Of a stretch of 64,000 bases of DNA, positions 1-8,732 are shown in pieces (positions within the stretch are counted from its first letter, which is position 1; every line of letters begins with the position of its first letter). The notes under the pieces were generated by a model that did not search any database, was not told the origin of the DNA, and saw nothing but the letters and a program-made list of their open reading frames with translations. Made by a program: the position numbers and the translations under genes. The stretch is from Variovorax paradoxus (GTDB lineage: Bacteria; Pseudomonadota; Gammaproteobacteria; Burkholderiales; Burkholderiaceae_C), in contig NZ_JAUSXG010000001.1 in assembly GCF_030815855.1 (NCBI RefSeq), positions 5,146,001-5,210,000 of the forward strand, read 5' to 3'.

Positions 1-1345
1 TTGCCTTCGTGTCCTGGGACGACGTGCCCGGGCTGCCGTCCACGTAGTTCATGATCCAGTCGTTGAGCCAGCGCTCCATGTCCTCGCGCTCGCGGAACGA
101 GCCGATCTTGTCGCGCACGATGCACTTCAGGTAGTGCGCGAAACGGCAGCATGCAAACAGGTACGGCAGGCGCGCCGCCAGGTTGGCGTTGGCCGTGGCG
201 TCCGCGTCGTGGTACTCGGCCGGCTGCTGCAGCGACTGCGCGCCGATGAAGGCCGCGAAGTCGGAGTTCTTGCGGTGCACCAGCGGCATGAAGCCGTTCT
301 TGGCCAACTCGGCCTCGCGCCGGTCGCTGATGGCGATCTCGGTCGGGCACTTCATGTCCACGCCGCCGTCGTCGGTCGGGAAGGTGTGGGTGGGCAGGTT
401 CTCGACTGCGCCGCCCGACTCCACGCCGCGAATCGACGTGCACCAGCCGTACTGCTTGAACGAGCGGTTGATGTTCACGCCCATGGCATAGGCCGAGTTG
501 GCCCAGGTGTAGCGGTTGTGCAGTGCCGAGTCGGTTTCTTCCTCGAACTCGAACTCGTCGACCGGGTTGGTGCGCGCACCGTACGGCAGGCGCGCCAGGA
601 AACGCGGCATGGCCAAGCCGATGTAGCGCGCGTCTTCCGACTCGCGCAGCGACCGCCACGCGGTGTGCTCGGTGTTCTGGAAGATCTTGGTCAGGTCGCG
701 CGGGTTCGACAGCTCCTGCCACGAATCCATCTGCATCACGGTGGGCGATGCGCCGGCAATGAAGGGGCAGTGCGCGGCTGCGGCGATCTTGGCCATTTCG
801 CCGAGCATCTCGACGTCGGGCGGGCTGTGGTCGAAGTGAAAGTCGCCGATCAGCGCGCCGAAAGGCTCACCGCCGAACTGGCCGTACTCGTGCTCGTAGA
901 TTTTCTTGAACAGCGGGCTCTGGTCCCAGCCGATGCCCTTGTGGCGCTTGAGCGAGCGCGCCACTTCGCGCTTGGACGCGCACATCACGCGGATCTTGAG
1001 CTGCTCGTCGGTCTCGGTGTTGTTGACCAGGTAGTGCAGCCCGCGCCATGCGCCTTCAAGCTGCTGGAAGTCTTCGTGGTGAAGGATCTGGTTGATCTGC
1101 TCGGAGAGCTTGCGGTCGATCTCGGTGATGATGGCCTGCACCGTGCGGTAGGCGTCGTTCGAGATGGTGACGGTGCTTTCGAGCGCCTGTACCGCCAGGG
1201 TCTTGACGGCGCTCTGCACCGCATCGCGGGCCTGCTCGGTCTTGGGCTTGAACTCTCGCTGCAGCAGGTCGGAGAACTCGTTGGGCTCGAGCGCCTCGAT
1301 GGTGGCGGTCTGCGCGCGCGCTGTCTGTTTGGGTGCGGTGCTCAT
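1..1345 (-). CDS. tssC: Type VI secretion sheath large subunit TssC (partial)
   Basis: Large subunit of the contractile T6SS sheath, which assembles with TssB in the cytoplasm around the Hcp tube. The reading frame is open from an ATG at 1345 to the window edge, giving about 448 residues. The usual length is about 495, so roughly the last 50 residues lie outside. Family-like stretches visible are HHEDFQQLEGAWRGLHYLV, the GDFHFDHSPPDVEML region, and LPYGARTNPVDEFEFEEE. It lies 27 bases downstream of tssB in the same direction, the usual tssB-tssC order. The family call is firm; the C-terminus cannot be judged. Confidence 0.95.
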   Translation of the reverse strand, partial: MSTAPKQTARAQTATIEALEPNEFSDLLQREFKPKTEQARDAVQSAVKTLAVQALESTVTISNDAYRTVQAIITEIDRKLSEQINQILHHEDFQQLEGAWRGLHYLVNNTETDEQLKIRVMCASKREVARSLKRHKGIGWDQSPLFKKIYEHEYGQFGGEPFGALIGDFHFDHSPPDVEMLGEMAKIAAAAHCPFIAGASPTVMQMDSWQELSNPRDLTKIFQNTEHTAWRSLRESEDARYIGLAMPRFLARLPYGARTNPVDEFEFEEETDSALHNRYTWANSAYAMGVNINRSFKQYGWCTSIRGVESGGAVENLPTHTFPTDDGGVDMKCPTEIAISDRREAELAKNGFMPLVHRKNSDFAAFIGAQSLQQPAEYHDADATANANLAARLPYLFACCRFAHYLKCIVRDKIGSFREREDMERWLNDWIMNYVDGSPGTSSQDTKA

Positions 1346-1372
1346 GATGGAGATCCTGTCGTCTGACTCGGC

Positions 1373-1942
1373 TTACTCGGAAGGGGTGCCGGGTGCGCCC
1401 GACTTTTCGTTCGCCGCTTCCACCGCCTTGGCCACGGCGGGATTGGGTGCGGAGGCGAGCGACTTGAGCAGCTCCGGGTTCTGCAGCGCCTGGGCAATCA
1501 GCTGCTCGGCGCCGTTCTTGCCGTCCATGTAGGACAGCAGGTTGGAAAGCTCGGTGCGCGCTTCGAGCAAATGCTGCAGCGCGCCCACCTGGCGGGCAAT
1601 GCGCGCGGGCGAGAAGTCGTCCATGCTGTCGAAGGTGATGTCGACATTCATCTGGCCTTCGCCCGTGAGGGTGTTGGGCACCTGGAAGGCCACCCGCGGC
1701 TTGATCGCCTTCATGCGGTCGTCGAAGTTGTCGATGTCCACGGCCATGAAGTCGCGGTCCGCCAGATCAGGCATCGGGTCGACCTGCTTGCCCGCGAGAT
1801 CGGCGATCACGCCCATCACGAAGGGCAGCTGGATCTTGCGTTCGCTGCCGTAGATCTCGACGTCGTACTCGATCTGCACGCGCGGCGCGCGGTTGCGCGC
1901 GATGAACTTCTGACCACTGTTTCTGACACGGTTGTCTGCCAT
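1373..1942 (-). CDS. tssB: Type VI secretion sheath small subunit TssB
   Basis: Small subunit of the T6SS contractile sheath (VipA/ImpB family), which pairs with TssC. The 189-residue product has the expected length and the family's N-terminal stretch RAPRVQIEYDVE followed by KIQLPFVMGVIADL. The DRDFMAVDIDNFDDRMKAI segment and the FDSMDDFSPARIARQV segment are also typical of the family. The C-terminus (about residues 165-189) is Ala/Pro-rich and probably disordered. The gene lies between tssA upstream (93-base gap) and tssC downstream (27-base gap), so it is probably co-transcribed with both. Confidence 0.95.
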   Translation of the reverse strand: MADNRVRNSGQKFIARNRAPRVQIEYDVEIYGSERKIQLPFVMGVIADLAGKQVDPMPDLADRDFMAVDIDNFDDRMKAIKPRVAFQVPNTLTGEGQMNVDITFDSMDDFSPARIARQVGALQHLLEARTELSNLLSYMDGKNGAEQLIAQALQNPELLKSLASAPNPAVAKAVEAANEKSGAPGTPSE

Positions 1943-2035
1943 AAGCTTCCTCTTGAATCTCTGTGCGTGTGGGTCGGAGCTGACTCCGGCTATCTGATCC
2001 TGCGTTCTCGTGCCGCTTGCTGTTCGCCAGTGCCG

Positions 2036-3139
2036 CTACTCGGCGCCATTGCTCAGCGGGCGCCCCGCCAGGCTTTCGATCTTCTGCAAGCCCTCCGGCA
2101 CGAGTTCTTCGATGATCTGGAAGAAGTTGAGGTCCAGCAGCCTTTGCGCTCTTCGGATGAGCATGGGCGCCGGGTGGCTGGGCTCGGTGCGCTCCATGTA
2201 TCGGCACGCCTTTTCCAACAACAGCTGCACATCATCACGATTCGATATTTCAATATCTTGAATGCTCGCGGGCCGCGGGTGGGACGTGCCGTTTGCAGTG
2301 CCTGCGGCGCTTTGCCCCGACGAAGCAGGTTGCGACGGGTCATTGCCCTCTGCAACTTGCAATGCCTCGGACGGCGCCGGCTGGGCCTGTTCGGGCAACA
2401 GCTGGACCACGGTGCGAAGCGAGCGCTCGAGCCTCGAAAAATCGGGCGCCCAGCTTTGTCCGAGGGCTCGCTCCGAGGTCTCGCGAATTCGCTGCAGCAG
2501 CTCCAGCGCTGCGTGCAATGCCATCACCGGCGGCGCCGCTTTCTCCTGCGCGCGGCGAGCCGCCTCCCGCAGCCGGCCGATGCCGCCGGGGTAATCGATC
2601 TGGTCGGCCTTGCTCGAATCGAGCAGGGCCTCGACCTGCCGCAGGCTCATCGATGCGCCGGCATCCTCGAGCAGCCGCGCATCGCGCACGCTGCGTCCGA
2701 GTCCCTCGGCTTCGGCCAATGCGGCCAGCGCATTCATGCGCGGCAGCGGGTCTTCGAAACCTTCGTCGACGACGCGCGGATGCACCTCGTCCCAATACTT
2801 TTGCAGCGTGCCATCGACCAGGCGAAGGCCGTCGACGTAGCCCGGCAATCCCCGGCTTTCGGTCCACGCCAGCGTCAATGGAACCAGCACGCGCAGGTCA
2901 CGCGTGCGCTGGCACAGCTGCTTTGCAATGCGTTCGACGCGAGCCCAATCGGGCGGCTCCGCCGGGATGATGGTCGAGCCGAATTGCTGCTCCCGCTTTC
3001 CTGTCGTTGCTTGCTGCAACGCCATGAAGTCAGGGTCGTATTCGAGGTCTTCACCGCACGGGAGCGGGCCTTCAACAGGCGACTGCAGTAGTTCGATCTC
3101 GCTCAGCGACAACCCCGTCTCCCTTTTATTAACAACCAT
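2036..3139 (-). CDS. tssA: Type VI secretion cap/assembly protein TssA (ImpA-N family)
   Basis: TssA-type protein that primes and coordinates T6SS tail assembly at the baseplate or sheath end. The ImpA N-terminal region is recognisable as SPVEGPLPCGEDLEYDPDF, then PPDWARVERIAKQLCQRTRDLRVLVPLTLAW with LPGYVDGLRLV and KYWDEVHPRV. The C-terminal part has the short repeat seen in small TssA proteins, NRDDVQLLLEKACRYMERTEPSHPAPMLIRRA. I chose the ATG at 3139 (367 aa); two TTG codons just upstream could add two residues. No strong ribosome binding site is visible. First of three collinear tss genes. Confidence 0.92.
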   Translation of the reverse strand: MVVNKRETGLSLSEIELLQSPVEGPLPCGEDLEYDPDFMALQQATTGKREQQFGSTIIPAEPPDWARVERIAKQLCQRTRDLRVLVPLTLAWTESRGLPGYVDGLRLVDGTLQKYWDEVHPRVVDEGFEDPLPRMNALAALAEAEGLGRSVRDARLLEDAGASMSLRQVEALLDSSKADQIDYPGGIGRLREAARRAQEKAAPPVMALHAALELLQRIRETSERALGQSWAPDFSRLERSLRTVVQLLPEQAQPAPSEALQVAEGNDPSQPASSGQSAAGTANGTSHPRPASIQDIEISNRDDVQLLLEKACRYMERTEPSHPAPMLIRRAQRLLDLNFFQIIEELVPEGLQKIESLAGRPLSNGAE

Positions 3140-3214
3140 CAACAATGGTTATCTTGAGGGGAACGCGAAGCGCGGTCAACAGCAACACATTGCTACGTGC
3201 CGCCTATGAATTAC

Positions 3215-3233
3215 AAAGGAGTACAACTCCTTT
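3215..3233 (-). terminator. Short perfect hairpin downstream of the FAH-family gene
   Basis: An 8-base perfect stem (AAAGGAGT / ACTCCTTT) with a 3-base loop lies about 20 bases past the stop of the leftward FAH-family gene and before the tssA promoter region. On the minus strand no clear T-tract follows, so it is a weak terminator candidate. On the plus strand it is followed by TTTT. The structure is seen directly; the terminator role is inferred. Confidence 0.4.
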
Positions 3234-3252
3234 TAAAGCGTAGAAAGAACGA

Positions 3253-4440
3253 TTACAGCAATCCGCGTCCGCCAAGATTGCGCATCAGCGCGCTTAACCC
3301 AAAAGTCCACCGTGGCGCCTGGTCCGAATGGACCACGCGATTCACGAGGGCGCCGAGTTCCGGCGCGGCAATGCGCACGCGATCGCCGACGACATGGGTG
3401 AATCCTTGCCCAGGACCGTGACGGTCTTGTGTCGGCGCGAACATCGTGCCGAGAAACAACATGAAGCCGTCGGGATAGTCGTGATGCGCGCCGATGGCTT
3501 GCGAGACAAGGTCGAGCGGGTCGCGGCTGATCTTCGAAAGCGAGCTCGAGCCTTCGAGCGTGAAGCCCTCGGGTCCTGTGACTTCGAGCGCCACGGTGAT
3601 GCGGCGCACATCGTCGATGCCGAAGTGCGCATCGAACAAGCGAATGAACGGCCCGATCGCGCACGACGCGTTGTTGTCCTTCGCCTTGCCGAGCAGCAGC
3701 GCGCTGCGGCCTTCGAAGTCGCGCAGGTTGACGTCGTTGCCGAGCGCCGCGCCCAATGTCTCGCCGCGGCTGTTGACCGCAAGCACCACCTCGGGCTCGG
3801 GGTTGTTCCACACCGATGCCGCATGAATACCGACGTCGGCGCCAGTGCCCACGGCCGAGAGAACGGGCGCCTTGGTGAAGATCTCGGCGTCGGGGCCGAT
3901 GCCCACTTCGAGGTACTGCGACCATGCGCCCTGTGCGAGCAGCACCTCCTTGACCTTCGCGGCTTCGGCCGACCCGGGCACGATGCCCGCGAGGTTGTCG
4001 CCGAGCACGCCGCCCAGCGCCGCGCGCGTGGCCTCGGCGCGCGATGCGTCGCCGCGCGCCTGCTCTTCGATCACGCGCTCGAGCAAGCTCTCGACGAAGG
4101 TCACGCCGCTGGCCTTGATGGCCTGCAGGTCGCAGGGCGCGAGCAGCCACGGCTTGGCTTCGTCGCGCGCGGTTGCATCGCTGTTGGCGACGGCGTCGGC
4201 TAGCGAGGCGATGCGCGGTGCCTGGCCGCCCTGCAGTGCACGCCGGACCGCATCGGACGGCGGTTCCTTCGCTTCGAGCAGGTCGCTCATCGTGGGCGCA
4301 AGCTGGGACAGGTCGTGCAGCCCGCCCTCATGGACGGCGACCAGCACCGGCCCGACGCCGGGTTGCCATAGGCGGCCGACCAGCGTGGCACGCGCGGCAT
4401 CTTGCGGGAGGCTCGAGGAGGTGTCGAGGTTCAGTGGCAT
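3253..4440 (-). CDS. Fumarylacetoacetate hydrolase-family protein
   Basis: A 395-residue member of the FAH fold, a metal-dependent superfamily of C-C hydrolases, hydratases and keto-acid dehydratases. The C-terminal catalytic half is recognisable from WSQYLEVGIGPDAEIFTKAPV, the NPEPEVVLAVNSRGE segment with its acidic metal-ligand pattern, and the GNDVNLRDFEGRSALLLGKAKDN segment. The N-terminal ~90 residues resemble longer FAH relatives such as the sugar-acid keto-deoxy dehydratases (XylX-like), so a 2-keto-3-deoxy-sugar-acid dehydratase is one possibility. No sugar genes lie beside it, so the substrate is unknown. It has no signal peptide and is probably cytoplasmic. It stands alone between the T6SS genes and a divergent small gene. 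Confidence 0.8.
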   Translation of the reverse strand: MPLNLDTSSSLPQDAARATLVGRLWQPGVGPVLVAVHEGGLHDLSQLAPTMSDLLEAKEPPSDAVRRALQGGQAPRIASLADAVANSDATARDEAKPWLLAPCDLQAIKASGVTFVESLLERVIEEQARGDASRAEATRAALGGVLGDNLAGIVPGSAEAAKVKEVLLAQGAWSQYLEVGIGPDAEIFTKAPVLSAVGTGADVGIHAASVWNNPEPEVVLAVNSRGETLGAALGNDVNLRDFEGRSALLLGKAKDNNASCAIGPFIRLFDAHFGIDDVRRITVALEVTGPEGFTLEGSSSLSKISRDPLDLVSQAIGAHHDYPDGFMLFLGTMFAPTQDRHGPGQGFTHVVGDRVRIAAPELGALVNRVVHSDQAPRWTFGLSALMRNLGGRGLL

Positions 4441-4547
4441 GGCGTTGTCTCTCTTGGGTGTGTCGGTAGATGGGTGATCGTAGCGCCGTGCTTTGATGCA
4501 AGAATGCGGCGCGTTGGAGGCCGGCCCATCCTACAGAGGAGTCAACC

Positions 4548-4889
4548 ATGACAAGAGCGGTGTACAGAACCATTGCATCGGTACTGAGCGCGATCGCGAT
4601 CGGCGGAGCGGCGGCACAAGCCAAGGAGCCGGCTACCGTATTCACGCGAGCACGGCTCACATCCTCGTACGAGGAACCGGGCGGCAAGCTCTACGTACGA
4701 TTGAAGCTGCTGCCCAGGTCCAAGATTCCCTTCACGACGCAGACCTTCAGGCTGCCCGATCGTTCGCTGCTGGCTGATATTCCCGAGGGTTCGTGGGTCA
4801 GGTTCACCTCGAAGCACATCGATGGCGAGAATACGGTCATCACCATGCAGGCGGCAGCCGAGTGCCGGCGTTTCCAGCCATGTGACTGA
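4548..4889 (+). CDS. Small secreted CusF-like protein lacking the metal ligands
   Basis: A 113-residue protein with an N-terminal signal peptide, a short basic region then a hydrophobic stretch ending near AAAQA at about residue 25. The mature part resembles the CusF/copper-binding OB-fold in its strand pattern FTTQTFRLPD followed by IPEGSWVRFTSKHIDGENTVI. The characteristic CusF metal site (His, Trp, Met-x-Met) is not visible: the expected Trp-x-x-Met-x-Met position reads F-T-T-Q-T. It may therefore be a structural relative without copper binding. A purine-rich GAGGAG lies before the ATG. Two cysteines near the C-terminus could form a disulfide. It stands alone, with no copper export genes nearby. 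Confidence 0.55.
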   Translation: MTRAVYRTIASVLSAIAIGGAAAQAKEPATVFTRARLTSSYEEPGGKLYVRLKLLPRSKIPFTTQTFRLPDRSLLADIPEGSWVRFTSKHIDGENTVITMQAAAECRRFQPCD

Positions 4890-4981
4890 ATGCGGTTTGA
4901 ACCGGCCTTCACCGCGTCCCATCGAATTCAACGCTCATTGCAAATTACCGTACTTCCTTCGAAGGCGAAAAGGCACTCACG

Positions 4982-5635
4982 ATGACCATCACCATCACCG
5001 CCTTCGAACGGTCGCCCGACGGCGGCAAAGGACTGGCGCGCGATACGCGCGTGCGTTGGGCGCTGGAGGAAGCCGGCCTGCCCTACGAAGTGCGGCTGGT
5101 GTCCTTCCGCGCGATGAAAGAGGCCGCGCATCTGGCGCTGAATCCCTTCGGCCAGATCCCCACCTACGAGGAAGGCGACCTCGCGCTGTTCGAGACCGGC
5201 TCCATCGTGCTGCACATCGCCGAGCGCCACCCGGGCCTGCTTCCCGCCGATGGCAACGCAAGGGCGCGCGCCATCACGTGGATGTTCGCGGCGCTGAATA
5301 CGGTCGAGCTTCCTATTCTCGAACTCGTCACCGCCAAGCTGGCGGAGGGCGACAGGCCCTGGAAGGCCGAGCGCATGCCTCTCGTCGAAGACCGGGTGCG
5401 CGCCCGGCTGAACCAGTTGGCGGCCCGCCTCGGCGATGAAGACTGGCTGGACGGCGGCTTCAGCGCGGGCGACCTGCTGATGGCGTCGGTGCTGCTGCGG
5501 CTCCGACCATCCGGGCTGCTGAACGAGTTCCCCAGCCTGGCCGCCTATGTCGCCCGCGGTGAAGCGCGGGCGGCCTACCAGCGGGCGTTCACCGCACAAC
5601 TGGCGATCAACGCCGCGCCATTGCCGGCAGGCTGA
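4982..5635 (+). CDS. Glutathione S-transferase family protein
   Basis: A 217-residue cytosolic GST. The N-terminal thioredoxin-like domain (about residues 1-85) shows the cis-proline segment NPFGQIPTYEEGD and the glutathione gamma-glutamyl-binding ETGSIVLHIAE. The helical C-terminal domain carries the N-capping motif region GGFSAGDLLMASVLLRL, typical of GSTs. The N-terminus begins with a longer loop (RSPDGGKGLARDTRVRWALEEAGLPY), as in several bacterial GSTs annotated only by family. Substrate unknown. The start ATG at 4982 is the first in frame. The next gene converges on it. Confidence 0.88.
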   Translation: MTITITAFERSPDGGKGLARDTRVRWALEEAGLPYEVRLVSFRAMKEAAHLALNPFGQIPTYEEGDLALFETGSIVLHIAERHPGLLPADGNARARAITWMFAALNTVELPILELVTAKLAEGDRPWKAERMPLVEDRVRARLNQLAARLGDEDWLDGGFSAGDLLMASVLLRLRPSGLLNEFPSLAAYVARGEARAAYQRAFTAQLAINAAPLPAG

Positions 5636-5719
5636 CCTGGAACGCGGATGCGGCCAGGAGCGGGCGTTCGGGAGCTGACGTGACAGGACCCTATCGACAT
5701 TTGAGCCCCTCTTCCCGCG

Positions 5720-6376
5720 TCAAGGCGCGTTGCGGCGCAGGAACACATGCGTGGCGCGCTCGCCTGCTACCAACCGCTCGCAGCTGTAGCCCAGTGCCGG
5801 CAGGTCCAGGCCTGCAAACAGCGCCTCGCCCTGACCTAGCAGCACCGGCCGCACGGCCAGGTGCAGTTCGTCGATCAGCCCGGCCTTCAAATATTCGCGC
5901 ACGGTAGCCACGCCGCCGCCTATGCGCACGTCGCGTCCGCCCGCGGCGGCCTGCGCCTGCGCCAGCGCATCGTGGATGCCGCCGGTGACGAAGTGGAAGG
6001 TGGTGCCACCTTGCATAGTCAGCGGCGCGCGGGCATGGTGGGTCAGCACGAAGACCGGTACGTGGTAAGGGGGCTCCTCACCCCACCAGCCTTTCCAGTT
6101 CTCGTCGGGCCAGGGACTGCGCACCGGCCCGAACATGTTGCGCCCGAGGATCCAGGCACCCATCTCGGCGAAGCCTTGTTCGGCGATCTCGTTGTCGATG
6201 CCGGTCTCGCCGTTGGCCTCGCCCGTCTTCTGCATCTGCTGCCAGACACGGGTGGGAAAGAACCAATCCATGAGTTCGGGACCGCGAACGCCCAGTGGGT
6301 TCTCCAGGCTCTGGTTCGGGCCGGCGGCGAAGCCGTCGAGCGACACGCCGAAGCTGCGCACGAGCAATCGGGTCAT
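5720..6376 (-). CDS. Dihydrofolate reductase / RibD C-terminal family protein
   Basis: A 218-residue protein of the RibD-C/DHFR-like fold, NADPH-dependent reductases mostly of unknown substrate. Visible family features are the N-terminal VRSFGVSLDGFAAGPNQ, a central MGAWILGRNMFGP, the PVFVLTHHARAPLTMQGGTTF segment, and the nucleotide-binding RIGGGVATVREYLKAGLIDELHL. I chose the ATG at 6376 rather than an upstream in-frame start about 60 residues earlier, because the upstream part has no family character. It is transcribed away from the acyltransferase gene across a 203-base spacer that must hold both promoters. Probably cytoplasmic. Confidence 0.87.
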   Translation of the reverse strand: MTRLLVRSFGVSLDGFAAGPNQSLENPLGVRGPELMDWFFPTRVWQQMQKTGEANGETGIDNEIAEQGFAEMGAWILGRNMFGPVRSPWPDENWKGWWGEEPPYHVPVFVLTHHARAPLTMQGGTTFHFVTGGIHDALAQAQAAAGGRDVRIGGGVATVREYLKAGLIDELHLAVRPVLLGQGEALFAGLDLPALGYSCERLVAGERATHVFLRRNAP

Positions 6377-6579
6377 GGCGTCGTCTCCTGCAAAAACGGA
6401 GCAGCAGTCTAGCGCGGGCGGCGCCCCCAGGCGCTGAGGCGGCCTGCCTTGCCGAACGCTCTTCGGAATCGAGCTCAGCCCTAAAATCCAGAACCCGTCC
6501 TCTGCGGCGGTTTCACAAAAGTGATGCCTGACCCGCCGGTGCATTGACGGGCGAGTCACCGTCGAATCAAAGGAGTCTT

Positions 6580-7764
6580 ATGTCGGATAAGGGGCGCGCG
6601 GCCACTCATGGCAGCGGCTTGACGACGGAGAAGAAGTCTTCCGACAGGGAGGCGACGGCGACTTCATACAACGCAGAGAAAGCGCCTCCGCGCATCGACT
6701 TCATCGATACGCTCCGAGGCTTGGCCGTGTTGCTGGTTTTGTGGGATCACCTTGTGGGCCACTATTTGATGAAGAGTCATCTGTCCTGGTGGCCGCACTC
6801 GGTGATTCACATGTACGTGAACGTGCCGCTGGGCATCATTCAGGATTTCGGCTGGTTCGGCGTATGCCTTTTCTTCCTTGTCAGCGGCTATGTGATCACG
6901 CATGTGGCACAACGCGAAACGGTTCGTCAGTTCACCATTCGTCGCCTCCTTCGGATCTATCCACCGCTGGCGTTGGCGATCCTTCTCGCAATGCTGCTTG
7001 CACCGGGGTCCGGTGAGTCCGTCGTCGGAGATTGGAGCAAAGTGTTGTGGGGGATGACGCTGCTCAACTATTTGATCGTGCCGCAGAACGTGGTGCTGGG
7101 CGTTGGCTGGACACTTGTGATCGAGATGCTTTTCTACTCGCTCGTGGCCCTTCAGACACTCTGGTTTCGAAGCCGTCCCCGCATGTCGGTATTTCTCAAT
7201 CTGGCTGTCTGTGCTGCAACGATCGCGTGCTGCCGGAAATTGGGCGACAGTTTCTTCCTGCTGGCAGCTTCGATTGCCTTCATTCCATATTTGGTCCTAG
7301 GTCAGATTTTTTATCTTCGATCACGTGGCATCGTGGGGAACAGATTCTTGATGACGGCTGTTGTCACCGCTTTCGCCGTCGCTCAATATGGCATCCGGGA
7401 AATTCACACAGACTTTCTTCCGCTGAACAACTCTTATCTGCTCTCGTTCGTTGTGGCGATGGGCGTGTTCGTGATTGCCATGCTGGTCAATCTCAGACCA
7501 TCGCGAGCGATCCTGTTCAGCGCGCAGATCAGCTATTCGCTCTACTTGGTGCATGGGCCAGTGGGCTTTGCAGCCTTAGGGCTTTCGATGCGCTGGGGTG
7601 CCCCTTACTCGATTGCCCTGTGTCTGGCTATTGCTGCGGTCTTTGGTGTGGCATATGCATTGCATCGATTGGTCGAGCGACCATCACGAAGGCTTGCCCG
7701 GCAGTGGACTGAATCCAGGGCACCCAAAGTTCCTCAGGGAAAGGCCCCCGTTCTATCGCCGTAA
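6580..7764 (+). CDS. Membrane acyltransferase family 3 (OafA/YrhL-like)
   Basis: A 394-residue integral membrane O-acyltransferase of family 3, which typically acetylates cell-surface glycans. After a hydrophilic N-terminus of about 40 residues comes the signature RIDFIDTLRGLAVLLVLWDH, holding the conserved Arg and His. It is followed by about ten hydrophobic segments and a C-terminal LVERPSRRLAR, typical of the family. The start is the ATG at 6580 because AAAGGAG lies eight bases upstream; an earlier in-frame ATG at 6544 has no such site. Codon and base use are less GC-rich than in neighbouring genes, which hints at horizontal acquisition. The polysaccharide target is unknown. Confidence 0.85.
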   Translation: MSDKGRAATHGSGLTTEKKSSDREATATSYNAEKAPPRIDFIDTLRGLAVLLVLWDHLVGHYLMKSHLSWWPHSVIHMYVNVPLGIIQDFGWFGVCLFFLVSGYVITHVAQRETVRQFTIRRLLRIYPPLALAILLAMLLAPGSGESVVGDWSKVLWGMTLLNYLIVPQNVVLGVGWTLVIEMLFYSLVALQTLWFRSRPRMSVFLNLAVCAATIACCRKLGDSFFLLAASIAFIPYLVLGQIFYLRSRGIVGNRFLMTAVVTAFAVAQYGIREIHTDFLPLNNSYLLSFVVAMGVFVIAMLVNLRPSRAILFSAQISYSLYLVHGPVGFAALGLSMRWGAPYSIALCLAIAAVFGVAYALHRLVERPSRRLARQWTESRAPKVPQGKAPVLSP

Positions 7765-8127
7765 CGTCCCGGTCGAAACGAGTGCATCAAGCATGCGAGA
7801 TCCGGCTCGGAGATCTTCTCTTGAGTTGTGCGCAAGCATTCTTCTTGAAGAGACTTCGCGCCTCGTCTTTTTTCCTCTTGCCCGCTTGCTCGGGATCTGC
7901 AAAACTGATCTCGCTCATCCTCGTGCTTCTTTGCAAGGTGCAGTCCTTCTTGCAAGAAACCTGCTCTTGATCAGACTTCCCTAAGGCAGTATCCCTACGA
8001 CATCTACTGTGAGCGCGCTACGCCGATGAACGGCGATGTCGCGGAACTGGATGCGGTTGGCATCGGCAAGCTACTGCGGGCCGTGTTCGGCGACTCCAAG
8101 CAATCCAAGCCTCATCAGCTCACCGCG
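7765..8127. other. Gap without a convincing gene between convergent genes
   Basis: About 360 bases between the acyltransferase stop and the end of the interrupted cupin gene. No reading frame here shows family character or a good start. An inverted repeat TTGCAAG/CTTGCAA with an 11-base spacer lies at about 7931-7955 and could contribute to termination between the convergent genes. The stretch is less GC-rich than the surroundings. Confidence 0.5.
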
Positions 8128-8671
8128 CTACGCCCATCCGTGCCGCAGCTGCTTGGCCCATCGGAACGGTGCGGCAAGTCGCGAAACGCCCGAATAAAGC
8201 AATTCATCGTGCGTACGCGGGTTTGAGGTCGAGAGTGCGCGCATGAACTTGATCTTCATGCCATCCGAGAGCGCCGATTCGCCCGGCGCACGAGGATGCA
8301 GGCCCAGTTTGCGCATGCAATAGTTCGCCTGGTAGACGTGTCCGCGTTCTTCCATCTCCGGCATTGCGTAATAGAGCGCCAGGCTCACCGACACATCCTT
8401 GTCGTTCTGGATACTGTGCGGCGCAAGAGGCGGATGATGCACGCCGATGCCCGGCTTGAGTCTCCAGACGCTGCAGACATCCGCGAGCTCGTCTCGGTAG
8501 ATGCCAGCCACTGGGTTGTGGCGGTAAAAGTCTTCAATCTCGGACGCCGTCAGCGTGCCGAGCTCGCGCGGATAGAGCCGCAAGTCCTTCTCGCCCCGCA
8601 CCTGCATGAGAAAGTTGGTCTCGTGGTCAAAGTGATACGGCACCGCCAGCCGTGGCGCGCTGAGGAACACC
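8128..8671 (-). pseudogene. C-terminal fragment of cupin/JmjC-like gene cut by IS66
   Basis: The 3' part of a gene whose 5' part is at 11205-11631. Joining the two through one copy of the 8-bp target duplication restores an uninterrupted frame (LSVF followed by LSAPRLAVPYHFDH), giving about 320 residues. This fragment keeps the likely Fe(II)-binding motif of the cupin_8/JmjC-type 2-oxoglutarate oxygenases, YHFDHETNFLMQVRGEK, and a downstream His-rich GVHHPPLAPHSIQND. Alone it begins inside the domain, at a GTG created by position rather than selection, so it is unlikely to give an active enzyme. The physiological substrate cannot be told. Confidence 0.85.
8664..8671. repeat. IS66 target site duplication, left copy (GGAACACC)
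   Basis: Eight bases directly before the left IS end, identical to 11205-11212. Eight bases is the duplication length known for IS66-family elements. Together with the restored frame of the split gene it fixes the insertion point exactly. Confidence 0.95.
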
Positions 8672-8695
8672 GTAAGCGCTCAATAAACCACGCCC
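8672..8695. repeat. IS66 terminal inverted repeat, left
   Basis: Begins GTAAGCG and matches the reverse complement of 11181-11204 at 19 of 24 positions by eye. It lies immediately inside the left target duplication. Confidence 0.88.
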
Positions 8696-8732
8696 TTGCG
8701 CGCGGTGTCGGAACCGATCCGTGCAGGGCGGC

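Noticed and set aside
134..1366. Long plus-strand reading frame of about 410 codons
   Set aside because: It lies opposite tssC, which has clear T6SS sheath motifs on the minus strand. The plus-strand product has only Arg/Val/Leu-rich low-complexity sequence typical of antisense frames in GC-rich DNA.
8026..8226. Small plus-strand frame of 66 codons at the end of the cupin fragment
   Set aside because: Half of it is antisense to the cupin gene, no ribosome site is visible and no family character is seen.
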